Counted from the first letter of the stretch, positions 37,300 to 62,642 are shown. The stretch: 64,000 bases of DNA from Cheilinus undulatus (GCF_018320785.1 NC_054869.1:14270698-14334697), one strand, 5' to 3'. Numbers and translations: made by a program. Notes: a model not told the origin generated them from the sequence alone.

Positions 37300-40200
37300 G
37301 TTGCATTCAGAATGAAGGCCAAAGTGACCCGAATCTTGGCTTTTATTTTGCTGATTACACAACATCAAAAATGAACATGAAGGAAACGCTCTCAAGTGCA
37401 AGCTGGACCCTATTGTTCACATAGAAGAGCTGACTCCACCAGGCTCAAAACTTGTCATCTTGAACCGAGTTGTCATTGCAATCCAACCAGTACTCAACAA
37501 GGTTTATTTGCTCAGTAATATGTCAGCATTTTCTTTAGAAGCATGTGTTTGACAATATGAGGGGGAAAAACCAGTGTTAGAGAAGCCAGTAACCTCTTAG
37601 TTGTTGGCTAATTTGCCTTACTCATTCTTATTGTCAGCAGCAAATAAAGCACAGTAAGCATTTGTACCACAGAAATTATGTTTGGGCCGTCATTTGATTA
37701 GAGGCAGGAAGTTGTGAATGCAGATCATTCTTGAAGGTGTATTGTTAATGTATAGTCTTGATGCACGTTCAAAGTGCAGTCAGGTTGTTATCTGACAGTG
37801 TAAACTAACTTTGTAGTCCATAGCTGAATAGTTGCATTGGAGAGAGTACTTATTCCATGGTAGTTGAGATTGGTCTGTATGCTTCAAGACTTACAAAGCT
37901 TACTTGTAGATTGGCAAGGATATATGTGACCTATTGGTGAATGCTGGATTTTTTTTTTTTTTTTTTTTTTGTATTGATAAACATAACTAGAGTTAAATGA
38001 TTTTCTGCACCCCATTACATATGCTAAAAAAATGAGTTGGATACTATTCTATGAATTGAAAGTTAATGTACTTTGAGTTTGTCTAAGAAAGTACTATTTT
38101 AAGGTATAAAAGTTACATATTTTTGTTTTAACAAATTAGAAAAGAGACATCTGTTGGAAGCAGAAGTTTTCACTAGTCAAGAATTGTTAAGTGCAATAAT
38201 TTTAAGACAAATTCTCCTGGGAAGTCCAGATAGCAATCTAATATTTCAAGTTTAAGAATACAAAAGATAATGCTTGAATTGCTTGGAATAACCACAAAAA
38301 TCTTTCAGAGTGTTATCTCATTTAAAGAAAAGTAAATTTTGTTTGCCTCACTGGCAGATGTTGTTTATTTATCACAAGCAATTCAGGGATAATGTTCTTA
38401 GTTTATGCCTGGATATAAGATGGCCATCTGGACTTGTCAGGAAAATGTGGCATAAGATACATTCTATATAACAAAACATTTTTGACTCAACATTAAACAA
38501 AAACATTGTTTATATTCAATTTTTGCTGTTCAGAAAAGCACACAAAGCACTCTCATATTGTAAAAGAAACCCATTTCACATTTCCCCATCACTCTTTGAA
38601 TATTTCAATTTTTGTTGTTTGGATATTTTCAATAGAGCCATCAGTTGCACCACAACAACATATAAAACTCAAAACCATGTAAAGAGTCCCATTTTATTTT
38701 GCACTGTTACAAATAACATGACCTAAGAGAAGGACTGCGTCATAAAATGGCTTGTTAAAACCCTAAAATTCTGCAGTCACCTAATGAGTAAAAATGGGAA
38801 TACATGTCTAAATTTGATATGTTTAAACTTGCTAATTTTGTTTCAAAAGTCTGGAAAAGAAAACAAGACACTTTATTGAACTAATTTATCAATCTTTAGT
38901 TTGTCTCCATCCTCCTTTTCTGATCTATGACAATGGAAAAAAACTACTATACTCTCTCACCCTGGTTTGTTTAAATTACTGGTGTCATGTAAGCCCACGT
39001 GGACTGGACACATGACTGTATGTATGACACAATATTGAAATAAAAACTTCAAACTTCAAAACATATGCTCTTCAACCAGACTAAAATGCCCAAAAAGCCT
39101 CAAAGAATCTTGTTAAATCTCAACAGGCTGCATTTGTAATTTTCTCTCCTTCCTTTTTCCTCCATTGTCCTCATGTTGCACTGGTTGGGAATGAAAAGAG
39201 GACAATAATGAGGTGTATCGCTCAGGCCCACAGTATTTGTCATGTCTAATTGCCACACTGTCTGCCTTATCTGATCCTGCCAGCCTGCTATTGTAATGAA
39301 ACACCGGTGGAGATGAGCCAGGGAAGGTGAAGATTACACAGCATGAGCCATTCATGGCACAATCCCTCCCTTCATTACTCCGGGCTTTCCACACTCAGTC
39401 CAGGAAGTGTGTATCACGGGGCATGTGAGGGCTGGAGGAGGACAGCAGGAGTGCTGAGGTAACCGCTCTGATAAGTGATGTATCTCTGCTCGGCTTTGTG
39501 CATTGTGCTTCGACATGACAAGCACACACACTGCAGAGAAAAGACGCAACAGAGGAGGATTATTTTGTGAGAGGGAAAGGTCAGGTTCCAGCTTGTTGAT
39601 GCCATAGTGTGTCAGGAGGATTCAGCAGGTGTGGATTTCACACCTTTTCAAATAACTGTTATTAATGTGGACAGCCTGCCTTTGGTATCACCCGTGTTTT
39701 TTGTTTTTGGAAGGCATACCCAGTGTAACCTTCTTTCGGTATGAACTCACATGCATCCCCTTGTGCTCCATCAGGGCTTCTCTTAACAGCATTAAAAGTA
39801 CTTAAATGGACATATTTTAACAGCTATTTTTTTTATTTTTACTTTACAGCAGTAACTTAAATGGGTGATGAAAGTGGGACAATAACAGCTCCTGCATTTT
39901 CAAGTTAAAAAGACACCAACCAGCTGTTTAAATTTCTAAGCCACATTTAAATTAATTTCAAAATCATTTCCTTAAAAAGTCATGTTGGTCAAGGAAATAT
40001 TTCGGTCCCTTGATGTCCAAATGTCCTCATGATTTGTTGGTCTGGAGTAGATGTCTGATGCATATTTGGGGTTCCAGTTGGATTAGAGAAAGAAGTTTGT
40101 GGTTGAGTTTAATGGAGAGTTACAGGAACGGTTTGAGTTGTGGTTTGGACTGGCTGATGGGTATCACTTATGTCTATTAGGCTGAGGTTTGTTTACAGAC

Positions 40201-40347
40201 ACAACAAAGCTAAATGTAAGACAAGTGATGGCTGCTGCTCACATTCTGCCAAAATGATCCTTTTAATGACATTTAAATTAGTATTTTTGGGTAAGAGGTG
40301 ATTTACTGTCAGTTTGTGTGCTGTTGTTGACACTTTGCTTCTTGTCC
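37300..40347. other. Intergenic downstream of ido1; poly-T tract
   Basis: A run of 22 T lies at 37949-37970. 38,170-38,480 contains phrases (AGGAAAATGTGGCATAAGAT, TCACTGGCAGATGTTG) that resemble a very common fish AT-rich repeat, without clear borders. A minus-strand AATAAA at about 39,832-39,837 could serve ido1 polyadenylation about 510 bp past its stop, but this is a guess. Confidence 0.3.
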
Positions 40348-45966
<5,619 letters not shown>

Positions 45967-45975
45967 AGAGGAAAA

Positions 45976-45986
45976 GAAAGAGAAAC
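45976..45986 (+). promoter_or_regulatory. Candidate interferon-stimulated response element near ido1 start
   Basis: GAAAGAGAAAC matches the IRF-binding core GAAANNGAAAC and lies 10 bp upstream of the ido1 ATG, within a purine-rich run (GAGGAAAAGAAAGAGAAACC). Mammalian IDO1 is induced by interferon-gamma through ISRE and GAS sites. Here the site would be in the 5' UTR or core promoter, because a TATA-like TTTAAAG (minus strand) sits about 105 bp upstream (46068-46075). Purine-rich DNA makes chance matches likely. Confidence 0.35.
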
Positions 45987-46302
45987 CCACAGACAGTAGC
46001 AGTCATCAGACTATCTGAATGAAGACCCCGACCTGTCTGGACTCTGATCAGTGGTGCACAAAGTCCTCTTTAAAGCTGTTGTCAACAATAGTCATTGCTT
46101 ACACAACATTTATCCCTCTTCTGCTGTTGCACAATTCAAAGTAGAAAGTGGTAAATCAGTACACAAGCTTCACTTTGTGAATCATTAAGTATTAAGGCAT
46201 TTCATGTTCATGTTTTCACTAAATGAGGAACTGATTCTCTGCCTATTGTATAACATTACAACAGCATCTGACCTGTTCCTGCTGAATAATTAATCTGTGT
46301 TC

Positions 46303-46312
46303 TTTCACTTTT
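46303..46312 (-). promoter_or_regulatory. Candidate IRF site upstream of ido1
   Basis: On the minus strand AAAAGTGAAA resembles the IRF half-site pair (GAAANTGAAA class), about 340 bp upstream of the ido1 ATG. Weak on its own. Confidence 0.22.
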
Positions 46313-46510
46313 ATTAAAAATTGGAGAACATTTTAAAGCTTCTGTGTAGAGTTTTAGCTTGTAAGTTTCTCAGAGTGCTGCAGGAAGGGAGGTAGGTGTC
46401 AGACAAAACAATTACCAGCACGCTACAGAAACAGACTTTTTTTTTTTTTTAGATTTTCCATGGCATCCATTCTCTTTTAGTAAAATGTTTGGCTGTTCAA
46501 AGAAAAACAG

Positions 46511-46658
46511 GACCCAGATGGCCTAGTGGTCAGGTTGCAACCCATGCCTGGGTTCAATCCGGCCTGTGACTCCTTTCCCACATGTCTCTCCCCCAATCTC
46601 TCATCCCGTTTCCACTTTCCTCCCCTCTAAATAAAGGCATAAAAAGCCCCAAAATATA
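46511..46658 (+). mobile_element. tRNA-derived SINE, plus strand
   Basis: GATGGCCTAGTGGTCAGGTT (box A-like) and GCCTGGGTTCAATCC (box B-like GGTTCAATCC) are followed by GGCCTGTGACTCCTTTCCCA, CATGTCTCTCCCCC, and the end TAAATAAAGGCATAAAAAGC then CCCAAAATATA. This is a well-known teleost SINE body and tail. Another copy in inverse orientation is at 56490-56650. Confidence 0.8.
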
Positions 46659-46671
46659 TCTGCATTTAAAG

Positions 46672-47207
46672 TAAGGGTTGACCAATATTGGTTTTTCAGG
46701 GTCAATATCAATACTGTCAGTTAGTAATGCATGTGACCGATAATTGATATTTGGAACTGCTATGCGTTTTTTATAACTATCAAAATGTTTTTAAATGTAC
46801 TTAATGTGTCAAAGTAAAACTATGTTTTAAATACTAAGGACAATAAACAAATAAGCACTAGTTCTGCCAACATGATAAACAGCACAGAGCAACACAGTAG
46901 CAGCAGGAAACAGGAAGTGATGCCGTACACTCCCTATGTCAGTGCCACCCAGACCTCAGTGCTGTATGGCAGGTAGTTATGTGACATCAGACCAAGCAGA
47001 TTGTGTTGTTAGCAGGACATTAGGTGAGACTGGAGAGAGTGAAAACAGAACCAGAGGGGACCTTCACCTTGCAGTGAAGCCAAAGTAGCACACCTTTGAA
47101 TTAACTGATTTTAGCCGATTACTGGGGGAAAAAATGTTTATATGGACAATCGGCTAAATGCTAATCGGTATCAATTATCAGCCAGGCAGATAATAGGTCT
47201 ACCCCTA
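46672..47207. mobile_element. Non-autonomous hAT-like element
   Basis: The left end TAAGGGTTGACCAATATTGG and the inverted right end TAGGGGTAGACCTATTATCT match over the first 12 bases with two changes. Flanking octamers ATTTAAAG (46664-46671) and ATTTGAAG (47208-47215) are 7/8 identical, as for hAT target duplications. The interior near both ends contains ACCGATAATTGATAT/ATCGGTATCAATTATC inverted words. There is no transposase. It was inserted directly behind the SINE at 46511-46658. Confidence 0.78.
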
Positions 47208-47318
47208 ATTTGAAGCACAAGATCAGCATAGAAATTAAAGGTATGACTTTGTCCACAAGAGGTGCCAAAATCAACGCAAACTAGGAGTTCCTCACAGGAT
47301 GTTAGAGTATACATTACT

Positions 47319-47850
47319 GGTGCTTTTCCACTGTGTGGTAGCGGCTCGACTCATCTCAACCCTGCTGATATGTATTTTTTATTTTCTATGCGGATCATAC
47401 CTGCTATCTGATACCTGGTATTTTTCTGGTATGATCTCAGGTGAGGTTTTGAGTAAGCTGAGCTGATACTAAAATGTGACATCAACTGAGTGGTCAGGGT
47501 ATTGTCACTTACAGTGTTGCAAATGGGATGTCCTACACGTGAATAAAACATCATAGCTATGCACTGCTGTGTAACTTCCCAAACTCTCTGGTCCTTTTCA
47601 CTAGTATTTTCTCTCGGTGCTTTCTGGAACAAAACTTTTCTCCTTGCTGTGAAAAAGATGAACCAGTTACACTGTCAACTCAGGTTCCTCTATTTTTGTT
47701 TTGTTGGATTTCATTGTTTTGCACAACTGCACTATGACAACCATGCCTTCACAGAGGAGGTACTTTCACAGTATATACTGTAATGAAAAACAAAGTGCCT
47801 GGTAGCAAAACCAAGTGGAGTTGAGTCAGTGCCAAATATGAAAAAGCACA
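47319..47850. mobile_element. Inverted-repeat element (MITE-like)
   Basis: The left end GGTGCTTTTCCACTGTGTGG and CGGCTCGACTCATCTCAACC, and the inverted right end TGTGCTTTTTCATATTTGGC then ACTGACTCAACTCCACTTGG, are diverged inverted copies. Interior GATACCTGGTATTTTTCTGG and GAGCTGATACTAAAATGTGA match a family common in teleosts (ends rich in GGCTCGACTC). No coding content is intact. Confidence 0.6.
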
Positions 47851-50571
47851 AAACATGTACATTATGGACTTGTAGTAAAACTGCATACCTGAAAACAAAA
47901 TTACAATACTCAGAAAACAGAATCAGTCTTAAATTGATTTTGCAGCTGGCACATTCAGCCAACTGCTTTATCTGCAAACAGAACTTCAGACCACCTAGCT
48001 CTGTATAAAGTTTATGAAAGTGCAATGCACTGGAAAAAACTTGATATCTTAGAAGTGAAAGAGGATTACTAAAGGTTATCACAACCTCCACATCCAGTCC
48101 TGTCTCTAGGGTTTCATTAATCCTCCATTTTTAATATTGAATTGTTATTGCGATACTTGTATTTTACATGTTGGTAAATTTAATATCACTTTGTGTAAGC
48201 ACTGGGCAGTTTCATAACTTCCACAAATCACAGCTTTTTTTGTTTGTATTTATTGATGGCATAACTTTTTGGTGTAAGACATTCATTCAAAGCTGTTATG
48301 TGTATTATTGTGTAGCATAAAACTAGGATAAAAGAAACGTCTACATTTTTCCATTTATTAGAAGACTGATCTACTCTCAGTCTTTCTTTAGATCTGCCCA
48401 TGTTGGGCTCACAAGTCAGAGGAAATATGGACTGCCAGCCTCATCTGGTGGAGCAGACTGAACATTGCAGCTTTGGTTAAACAAGAGATGTATGTGCAGA
48501 GGTGATGAGTAGATCAGTATCACAAGCCTCCAGTTAAACAGAAGATAGTAAGGGCATTTTAATATTTAACCTGTCGAGTTTAATTTCAGTAAGATGAAAC
48601 TTTCCATTGTTCATTAAAAGCAACAATGAAAAGCATCTAAGTCTGTATCATTGTTACAGAAGGATGTTTGTTCAAAGTAGTTTGGGAGTTGAAGCATCAT
48701 ATTTCATTGAAATGAGTGAAGGCAGAGTTCAGCGTGACAGAGGCCAAACTTTGCTTCATACTTTATTTCAGACCCATAGTTCCATACTAGCATGAATAAA
48801 CATTTATAACATATATACAATAACCCATGCAATTTTACTTTATTGGCCTTTTTAAAACATCAAATGTACTTAGAAGAACAGATGTTCTAAATCAAACTGA
48901 ATCTATGAAAAACTCTATTTTACACTGAAAACCTCCCACTGTCTTTTCTTCAAACAGAGTGGTGAGTACTATTTTTATTTTCACTGATTTAACACCTTTG
49001 TTCGCATTCCAAGTTATCAACCCAGGTTATCATTTGGTTATCTCAGTTATTATATCTTGATAAGGTATTTTGGGTCTTTATACGGAGTTCTATCATTTAT
49101 CAAGCTTACATTTCCCATAATGCAATAGTGCATGTATGAAAGCCTGTCCCTGTTTGGTACATTTTTCCAGTTTATAGTGGTAGAGAAGTCAATTATAAGT
49201 GCATGAATATTCTTTGAATGTTCTGATATCACCTAGCTCTATCCATTGAGCCAGCCAGCCAGCCAGTCAGCCAGTCAGCCAGCTTGCACCATGATTAAGA
49301 AATTGCTCATATCAAGAAGGTTATAATACTGACACATGCAGCCATAGGTGTTGCCAGGATTGCATTGTGAAAGATGCAGCATTGATCCTCTCCACCACAG
49401 CCCCATGCAACCCTTTAATATTTCCATAACCACACTTCATTTCACAATTGACCCATTAAAATATGTTTAAATTAAAGTTGCAAAAAAAAATGTATCCATC
49501 TGAACTTTTCAAATAGTATCAAAAAGTATTGGATTTTTAAAAAACTGCATGTAGTCATAACAAAGGTGCATAAGCAAAGATTTAGTCCATCAAAAATTGC
49601 AGGGGAACTAATGCACGCTGTCCAAATTGCACAAATGCAGAGGCAATGTTGGGACAGGCTCACAGAAGTATTTGTCTTCTGATTGCATTATTGCAAGTAC
49701 AGACTTGATTTTTGCTGGGGCTTGAGATAGTCTAAATTGTAAACATATAAAGATACTATTTTATCTTAATTTTTCCATACTTTTGTAAATGCTCATCATC
49801 CTTTATGTAATTGACACATGCACATATGTATAAAAACATTACAAATCAACAAGTCTGTGTAAGTTCATTTTATTTGTGCATAATGTTTTCCATACAAAAT
49901 CAGTCAATCATTAAATCCACATGGTTATTTCTGAAAGATAAGAGAGACTCATACAGAGTCATATTTTACAGTTTAAAGCTTCTTTTAGTAACTTTAGTCT
50001 TAGTCTGTTTATTCTGTTGCAGCCTGTGACAGAGCTTGAACATTGTTTTTCAACACTCATTTTGTCCTATACACAGAGCTGGACATGCATCTTTTAACCT
50101 ATTAATCTTTCACTCCTGGCATTTAATTATTTCTTAGATTTTTTTAAACAAATTTTTAACATAAACATTGAAAAATTATCGGAACCATTCCCTTTTGATA
50201 TATTTGGATTCAATTAATGTCATTTGTAATCTGTAACACCAGATAGATTGTTTCATATAACTATAGCATTCACATCAATCTAGGAAACAGCCCATACATG
50301 GTGTTTGGGAAGGGCAGAATATTAAGAAAAATATCTCTGAAGATGAACATACTTTGTGTCACAATTATTACAGGCCAGCCAGAATAACAAAACATGACGT
50401 ATTATGCTGGCGACACCAGTGAGTAAACTACATGATAGTGTGAGCTCAACTAGCAGCCGTTATTTTTGTTCACTATCAGTTTAGCCAGTTGGTAGTTTAA
50501 ATTCATGATGAAGCCAGTCGGGAGAAGAGCTACCACCTCTTTCTCCTCAATGGTCCGTCTGTTCACAAACT
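47851..50571. other. Intergenic, one microsatellite, no gene
   Basis: Apart from the AGCC tandem repeat at 49249-49282, I see no exon, RNA gene or bounded mobile element. Confidence 0.3.
49249..49282. repeat. (AGCC)n/(AGTC) microsatellite
   Basis: AGCC units, some as AGTC, run for about 34 bp. Confidence 0.85.
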
Positions 50572-50663
50572 GGGCACAAACATTTCAGATTGAAGCTTTG
50601 CATGATAGATCTGCCTGATGTGACAGAGATAAAATCTGGTCAGTCCATTGACTTTGCAAGGTT
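50572..50663 (+). repeat. Hairpin-like repeat 'CTTTGCAAGATGGA', copy 2
   Basis: GGGCACAAACATTTCAGATT, GAAGCTTTGCATGATAGAT and the closing TCCATTGACTTTGCAAGGTT align with 43011-43098. The flanking sequence to about 50,960 (an unrecognised 97-codon frame at 50676-50969) may be part of the same old element. Confidence 0.5.
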
Positions 50664-50969
50664 TCCTCATTTGGGTTGCTTGAATTCACTTGTATTGAAA
50701 GTTGTAAAGGTGGCAACTCAAATCAGCTGACCTCATTTGCTCCTGACTCTGTGTCATCATGTGTAATGCTATGTCCCCTGCAGGGAAGAGAAAGAAAGTC
50801 TGTAAAAGATGTTAACTTCTTGCCACCGAATGGCGCCGGTGTGCCTCTGGCTAGTATTGCTGCAGCTGGTTCAACAATGAACACATACTGTGTTAGCCCT
50901 CAGTCTGTTTGTTTACCTGAGGAAGAAGAACTCTCCAAACCCTGCTCCTGCATGGTGAGATTTATTTAG

Positions 50970-52010
50970 TAAGAGCATCCGGTCTCCAGTGCTTTTGAGA
51001 GCCTACTGAATAAAGAGCCAAGATGCTTGTCTCTGCCCTAGGTGCTTTTTATATTAAAATGCTGCTGGACGTACGTGAAGTCATTCTAGGGCACAGCTGG
51101 AGTGAAAACAGTAGGGACAGGTATATATCAGAAAGTTTTGATAAGGCTTATTTGAGTTTTAAGGAACTCAAGTCTACTGACATTGTTAAAAGCTGTTTCT
51201 GTTGATTTTAACTATATATTAACATTAGCTTCAGTTATTTTTTACAGAATCATCTCAGGGTCATCAAAGTTAAAGTTTACTTAAGCTGGATTTTTTGATT
51301 AACTTTGTCCACCTCTGCCAAAGTAACAATCTCATCCTACATTTTTCCACTAGCTATCTACTCTTCAAGAATCTTGACATGGAAAATCATACAAGCAGGT
51401 TTGGGGTCTGATCACTTCACCTGACACCTACCCCACTGCAGTGGTTTCAGGCATTTAAAAAAATCACAGAAATAATTAACCTGGCACTGATTATCTTGTT
51501 TACTTTGCATGTCATCAAGATTCATCATGTTGACACTTGGTGTGTTTCATAACCAGTTTAAAACTCTTTGTGGGAGCTTCAAAAGAGTTAATTTGATTCT
51601 TTGAAACAGCCGATTACTTATATAAAACTCCACTGCTCTGATGACTCATGTATTTGTTTTTACAGTGCAGCTGAATGCTCCAAACAAACACATTTTTATA
51701 TCTCAGTCAGACATGCAGCCACTTCCTGTGTGCTTACAGGATATGTACAGTATACACAGCACATTCCTCAGTTAATCACAACTGTCTGCAGGATTAAGAG
51801 CCTGTGCATACTTTATCAAACACAGATTTAGTGCATTATTGATACGTGATGTGTTTCATCATACATACTACATATACACTGTAAACTGTGAATAGTACAA
51901 TCCAAATTTCTCAACAGGGGGATGTTTAAAGAAACATGTGCAGGGCTGCAAACTGGCCAGTGCAGGCTGCTTTGGAGCTGTGGAATGAGATTTGTGCGAC
52001 TTTAAAGTGG
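50970..52010. other. Intergenic upstream of the CpG-rich block
   Basis: No exon or repeat was recognised. Confidence 0.3.
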
Positions 52011-52019
52011 ATCAGTGTT

Positions 52020-52560
52020 GTAATGAATGTGTTTTTCCTCCTCGGAGCGCCTGCCTATTATTAGCTACGGAGGCCTTACAGTAAGTGGAGGTGGTTCCAT
52101 GACGGTCAGAGCTGCAGCTCTGCAGCGCGCGCACAGACCTCAGACCAGCGGCCGGCTTGTTGGCAATGCGATCGGAAAATCGCCCTGATCCAGAGGACGT
52201 TTGCTGACACATCTGCGGTCGCTCGGCCGCCTTTTCCCCCGCCTGCTTCAGCCTGCCTCGAAGATGAAGTTAAATACGAGCTGCCGTCAGGTGCCAGCCG
52301 CATCCGATGGAGCCCTGCTTTCCGTCTCGATCATCGACCAACCCCATGCAGCACTTCCTTATGTTGCGGTAAGAACACGGACATGTCTCGACAAGGATTG
52401 AACGTGGTTTTTGTTTCTTTCTCGATGCTTTTGCGGTAAACACGGAGGCAGATAAACAGGCTCAAGAGTCAGTGACGGGGTGTTACATAACGTGTAATGC
52501 AGCAGAGCCTCATGACTAGTGTCTCGGTGGAGGAGGGACTGTTCGGTCCTTCTGGTAGGA
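52020..52560 (+). promoter_or_regulatory. CpG-rich block, probable rhobtb2 promoter
   Basis: CpG dinucleotides are dense (for example GCAGCGCGCGCACAGACC, CAGCGGCCGGC, GGTCGCTCGGCCGCC, TTTCCGTCTCGATCATCGAC), whereas the rest of the window is CpG-poor. It lies 2.1 kb upstream of the first rhobtb2 coding exon and contains a good splice donor (GCG|GTAAGA at 52368/52369). Vertebrate housekeeping-type and RHOBTB promoters are commonly CpG islands. The transcription start is not determined, and divergent transcription from this block is possible. Confidence 0.6.
52200..52368 (+). other. Candidate 5' exon of rhobtb2 with upstream ORF
   Basis: The segment ends at the donor GCG|GTAAGA. An ATG at 52264-52266 opens 35 codons to the donor. 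If joined to the acceptor before 54487 (TTGACAG|GTCCCAGC) the frame reads a few more codons and stops at TGA seven bases before the main ATG (GTC CCA GCT GAC AGA TTC TGA), so it would be an upstream ORF, not an N-terminal extension. The left border is unknown. Confidence 0.4.
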
Positions 52561-59992
<7,432 letters not shown>

Positions 59993-61550
59993 GTATTGTG
60001 TCAGCTATCACTAAATAGAGGTGGCACATAAGGCTCTTATATAATGTTTTGGCTAACTGGATTTTTATTAATGAGAGCATTTCTAGTGGAGAATGGCTCT
60101 GGAGGCTGAAATAATATTTACACCTGGCAGGGGGTACCTGAAAAACACCATTAATCAGTGGGCTATTTGGAAAAATGAAAAGCTAAAATCTTGTGGGTCA
60201 GCACTTTCAGCTACTTTATCTTCCGACTAAGTTATGCTTCTGATTTGACTCTATTTTTCTTCAACTTCAGTTCATTAGTACCAACTTTATAGAGGATTAC
60301 TAAGCCTGCAAAGCTCCTTGATGACCGTTATTTCATTTGCAGACAGTTTGATTATCTGCTTAATACTTTGGTAATTGTATCACTGAAGCACAACAAATAA
60401 CTCAAATGGAAGTGTCTTTGGAGCTGCACTGATTCAGTTGCCAGTTCTTGGAGTTGGTTTTCTAGTAAATATGACTTCATGTGAGTGCTAACTTGCCAAA
60501 GCAACGTGAAGCTCCTGACCATGGACTGTATATCAAGATGGACTGAGAAAAAGCAGCCTGGGAGTGAAGCCAAAGTAGTTAAAGATCCCCCTGCTGTGCA
60601 ATAATGTGACTCACCATGATGTCTCACTACAGTGGATGGCAGAAGTGCCAGAGTTATCATTAGACTACAAGCATGCGTCCAGGATATGTGATAGTGGTAG
60701 AGTCAAGCAAGCCTTCAAGAACAACACAGGCTGTACTTTTGCAGAACTCTATCTGTTTTTTTTTTTTCAGTAATGTTAACATGCTAACAAGCTAGCTTAT
60801 TAAACAAGCTTTATTAGAGACATGAAAATACTATTCTGGGCCTGTCTCAGCCCCAAAACTGGAAACCAAACTACAGCTGAGGGAATAAGGACCCACATTA
60901 AATCAGCTGGCCAATTCCCTGCAGTTCAGTTGATAATAACATTTGAGGGGTATATCAGAGCCATTAAAGTATCATAATCTAATTAGCCTGCTTAACACAA
61001 ATACTGATAACTCTGTCAATGAGATGAGTCATCTTTAGCTCACTCACAGAGAAACTTAAGAGGAAAAGACTTCAAAAGGATCCATATTGATATCTTCTGT
61101 CATATTTACAGCTGTAGTTAAAGCTCCAAGGCTATCAAATCTGGCATACACCATGTAATTTATCATTACTTGGTCAACAATGTCTCTTTGTACACAAGTG
61201 ATGATCTTAAAGCATATCATCACATTAAAGCTTATGTATCTGTATGGATCTCTCCTCACAAAAACCTCTTCTTTTCAAAATATACTCAGTAGAGACATAC
61301 TTAATGGAAACTACAGAAGGAGATATTCACCACTACTCTTTCTCTTTACCGTAAAATCAGGTGTATAAGCCAAACTTTTAATACCTGTTTTGTTTATGTT
61401 AAAAGTTGGTTGTGGCTTCCATACTGGGGCAGCTTGTATACATTATAACGTGCTAAGACACACACTGTGCGAGACCTAACATGATTGAAAATTCATCCCC
61501 ATTCATCGAGTATTGCTGCTTTGGCTTCAATACTCTACGTTCTGGGATAT
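59993..61550. other. rhobtb2 intron sequence, no exon seen
   Basis: The last intron in view starts at 59993 with GTATTG. I searched for the conserved C-terminal exon (CAYQLADW, YNNVCRKFPR, HRWPPVWYLKEED patterns) in all plus-strand frames by eye and did not find it. Confidence 0.5.
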
Positions 61551-61558
61551 ATAATGAC

Positions 61559-62294
61559 TAGGGCTGGGACTTTATCGCATTAATTAAGATTAAGTAATTA
61601 CAGAAAAAATAACGCGATTAAAAAAAATAATGCATTTAATTGCAATTTAATTTAATTTTTGCGCTCAAAACAGCGCAGAATGTTCCTCATTGCACGAGTT
61701 GCCGGTATACCCGTAATACTGCTGCACAGGACACAACACCACAAACACCATTGAAACCGAAGAGAAGTCGTTGCTGGGTTTTGTGGGCAGGAAATGTAGT
61801 TTTTAAAACTACCGGACATTCCTAGTTCGAGCAGGCAGTGTCGCCAGTCCACACTCGACAAGATGACTGGGTTCAGAGCCAAAATGAGTAAGTCCACGAC
61901 TGACAAATTAACAAACTCACTGGCAAAATGGATTGAAGTGGGCTGTCGACCACTCTCAGTGGTAGAAGATAAGAGGCTAGAAGCGGTGCTACAGATAGCG
62001 TCGTCTGACCCAAATTATGAACTGCCATGCAGAAAGAAAATTTCAAACAATGCAATCATAATACTCCTTATTCATATTGCACTTCATGTTAACACTCAGT
62101 GATGAAAATCAACATGATTTTGTTGTTTAAGCTCATTTATGTGTCTATTCATTGATTCAGTCATATACCAAAATCCATTTCAATTGAAAAATGTTGCTTC
62201 TTGTGTCAAATATTGATATGCGATTAATTGAGATTAATTAATTACAAAGCCTCTAATTAATTAGATTGATTTTTTTAATCGAGTCCCACCACTA
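61559..62294 (+). mobile_element. hAT element derivative with perfect 8-bp duplication and transposase fragment
   Basis: The left end TAGGGCTGGGACTTTATCGC and the inverted right end TAGTGGTGGGACTCGATTAA share TAG.G.TGGGACT. Both ends are flanked by ATAATGAC (61551-61558 and 62295-62302), a perfect 8-bp target duplication. The plus-strand frame 61863-62102 encodes KWIEVGCRPLSVVEDKRLEA and IASSDPNYELPCRKKI. 'RPxSVVEDxxF/L...DPxYxxPxRKxI' is the N-terminal hallmark of hAT transposases after the BED finger. The catalytic and dimerisation regions are absent, so it is a 736-bp internally deleted, non-autonomous copy within the rhobtb2 intron. Confidence 0.92.
61863..62102 (+). pseudogene. hAT transposase N-terminal fragment
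   Basis: A 79-codon frame inside the 61559-62294 element. Residues about 17-60 match the conserved block between BED finger and catalytic core of hAT transposases (WIEVGCRPLSVVEDKRLEAV, DPNYELPCRKKI). The frame runs into unrelated AT-rich sequence after NNAIII, where the deletion junction must lie. No catalytic residues remain. Confidence 0.8.
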
Positions 62295-62642
62295 ATAATG
62301 ACACATACCACACCAGCGGGGGGTTGGAAGTAAATAAACCTTGTGGAGAGCTGGAGGAGAACAGTCCTCAGTAAGGACAAAAGGTGACTGACAGAGGAGG
62401 ACAAAGCAACTCGTGGGCTGTGAGTCTGTCTCACAGCAATTGCTGGAGGCTGAGAGCTCAACTACCATAGTATAGCTAGGAGATGCACAGACTCTATACA
62501 GCAAAAATAGATGGCACTATAAGAATGACAAAGCTGCACAGAAACTGTGGACTCTGCCAAATGAAATGGAAAATCGTCACACAGGAGCACAATCTAAACC
62601 TTTTTCCTCTTGGGAGATTTCAAAAACATACTTTGGCTTATG

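Noticed and set aside
46511..46658. Possible tRNA gene (box A and box B-like words)
   Set aside because: No cloverleaf can be drawn and the downstream body and A-rich tail are those of a SINE.
49249..49282. Short spaced repeats suggesting a CRISPR-like array
   Set aside because: Units are 4 bp with no unique spacers; a simple microsatellite.
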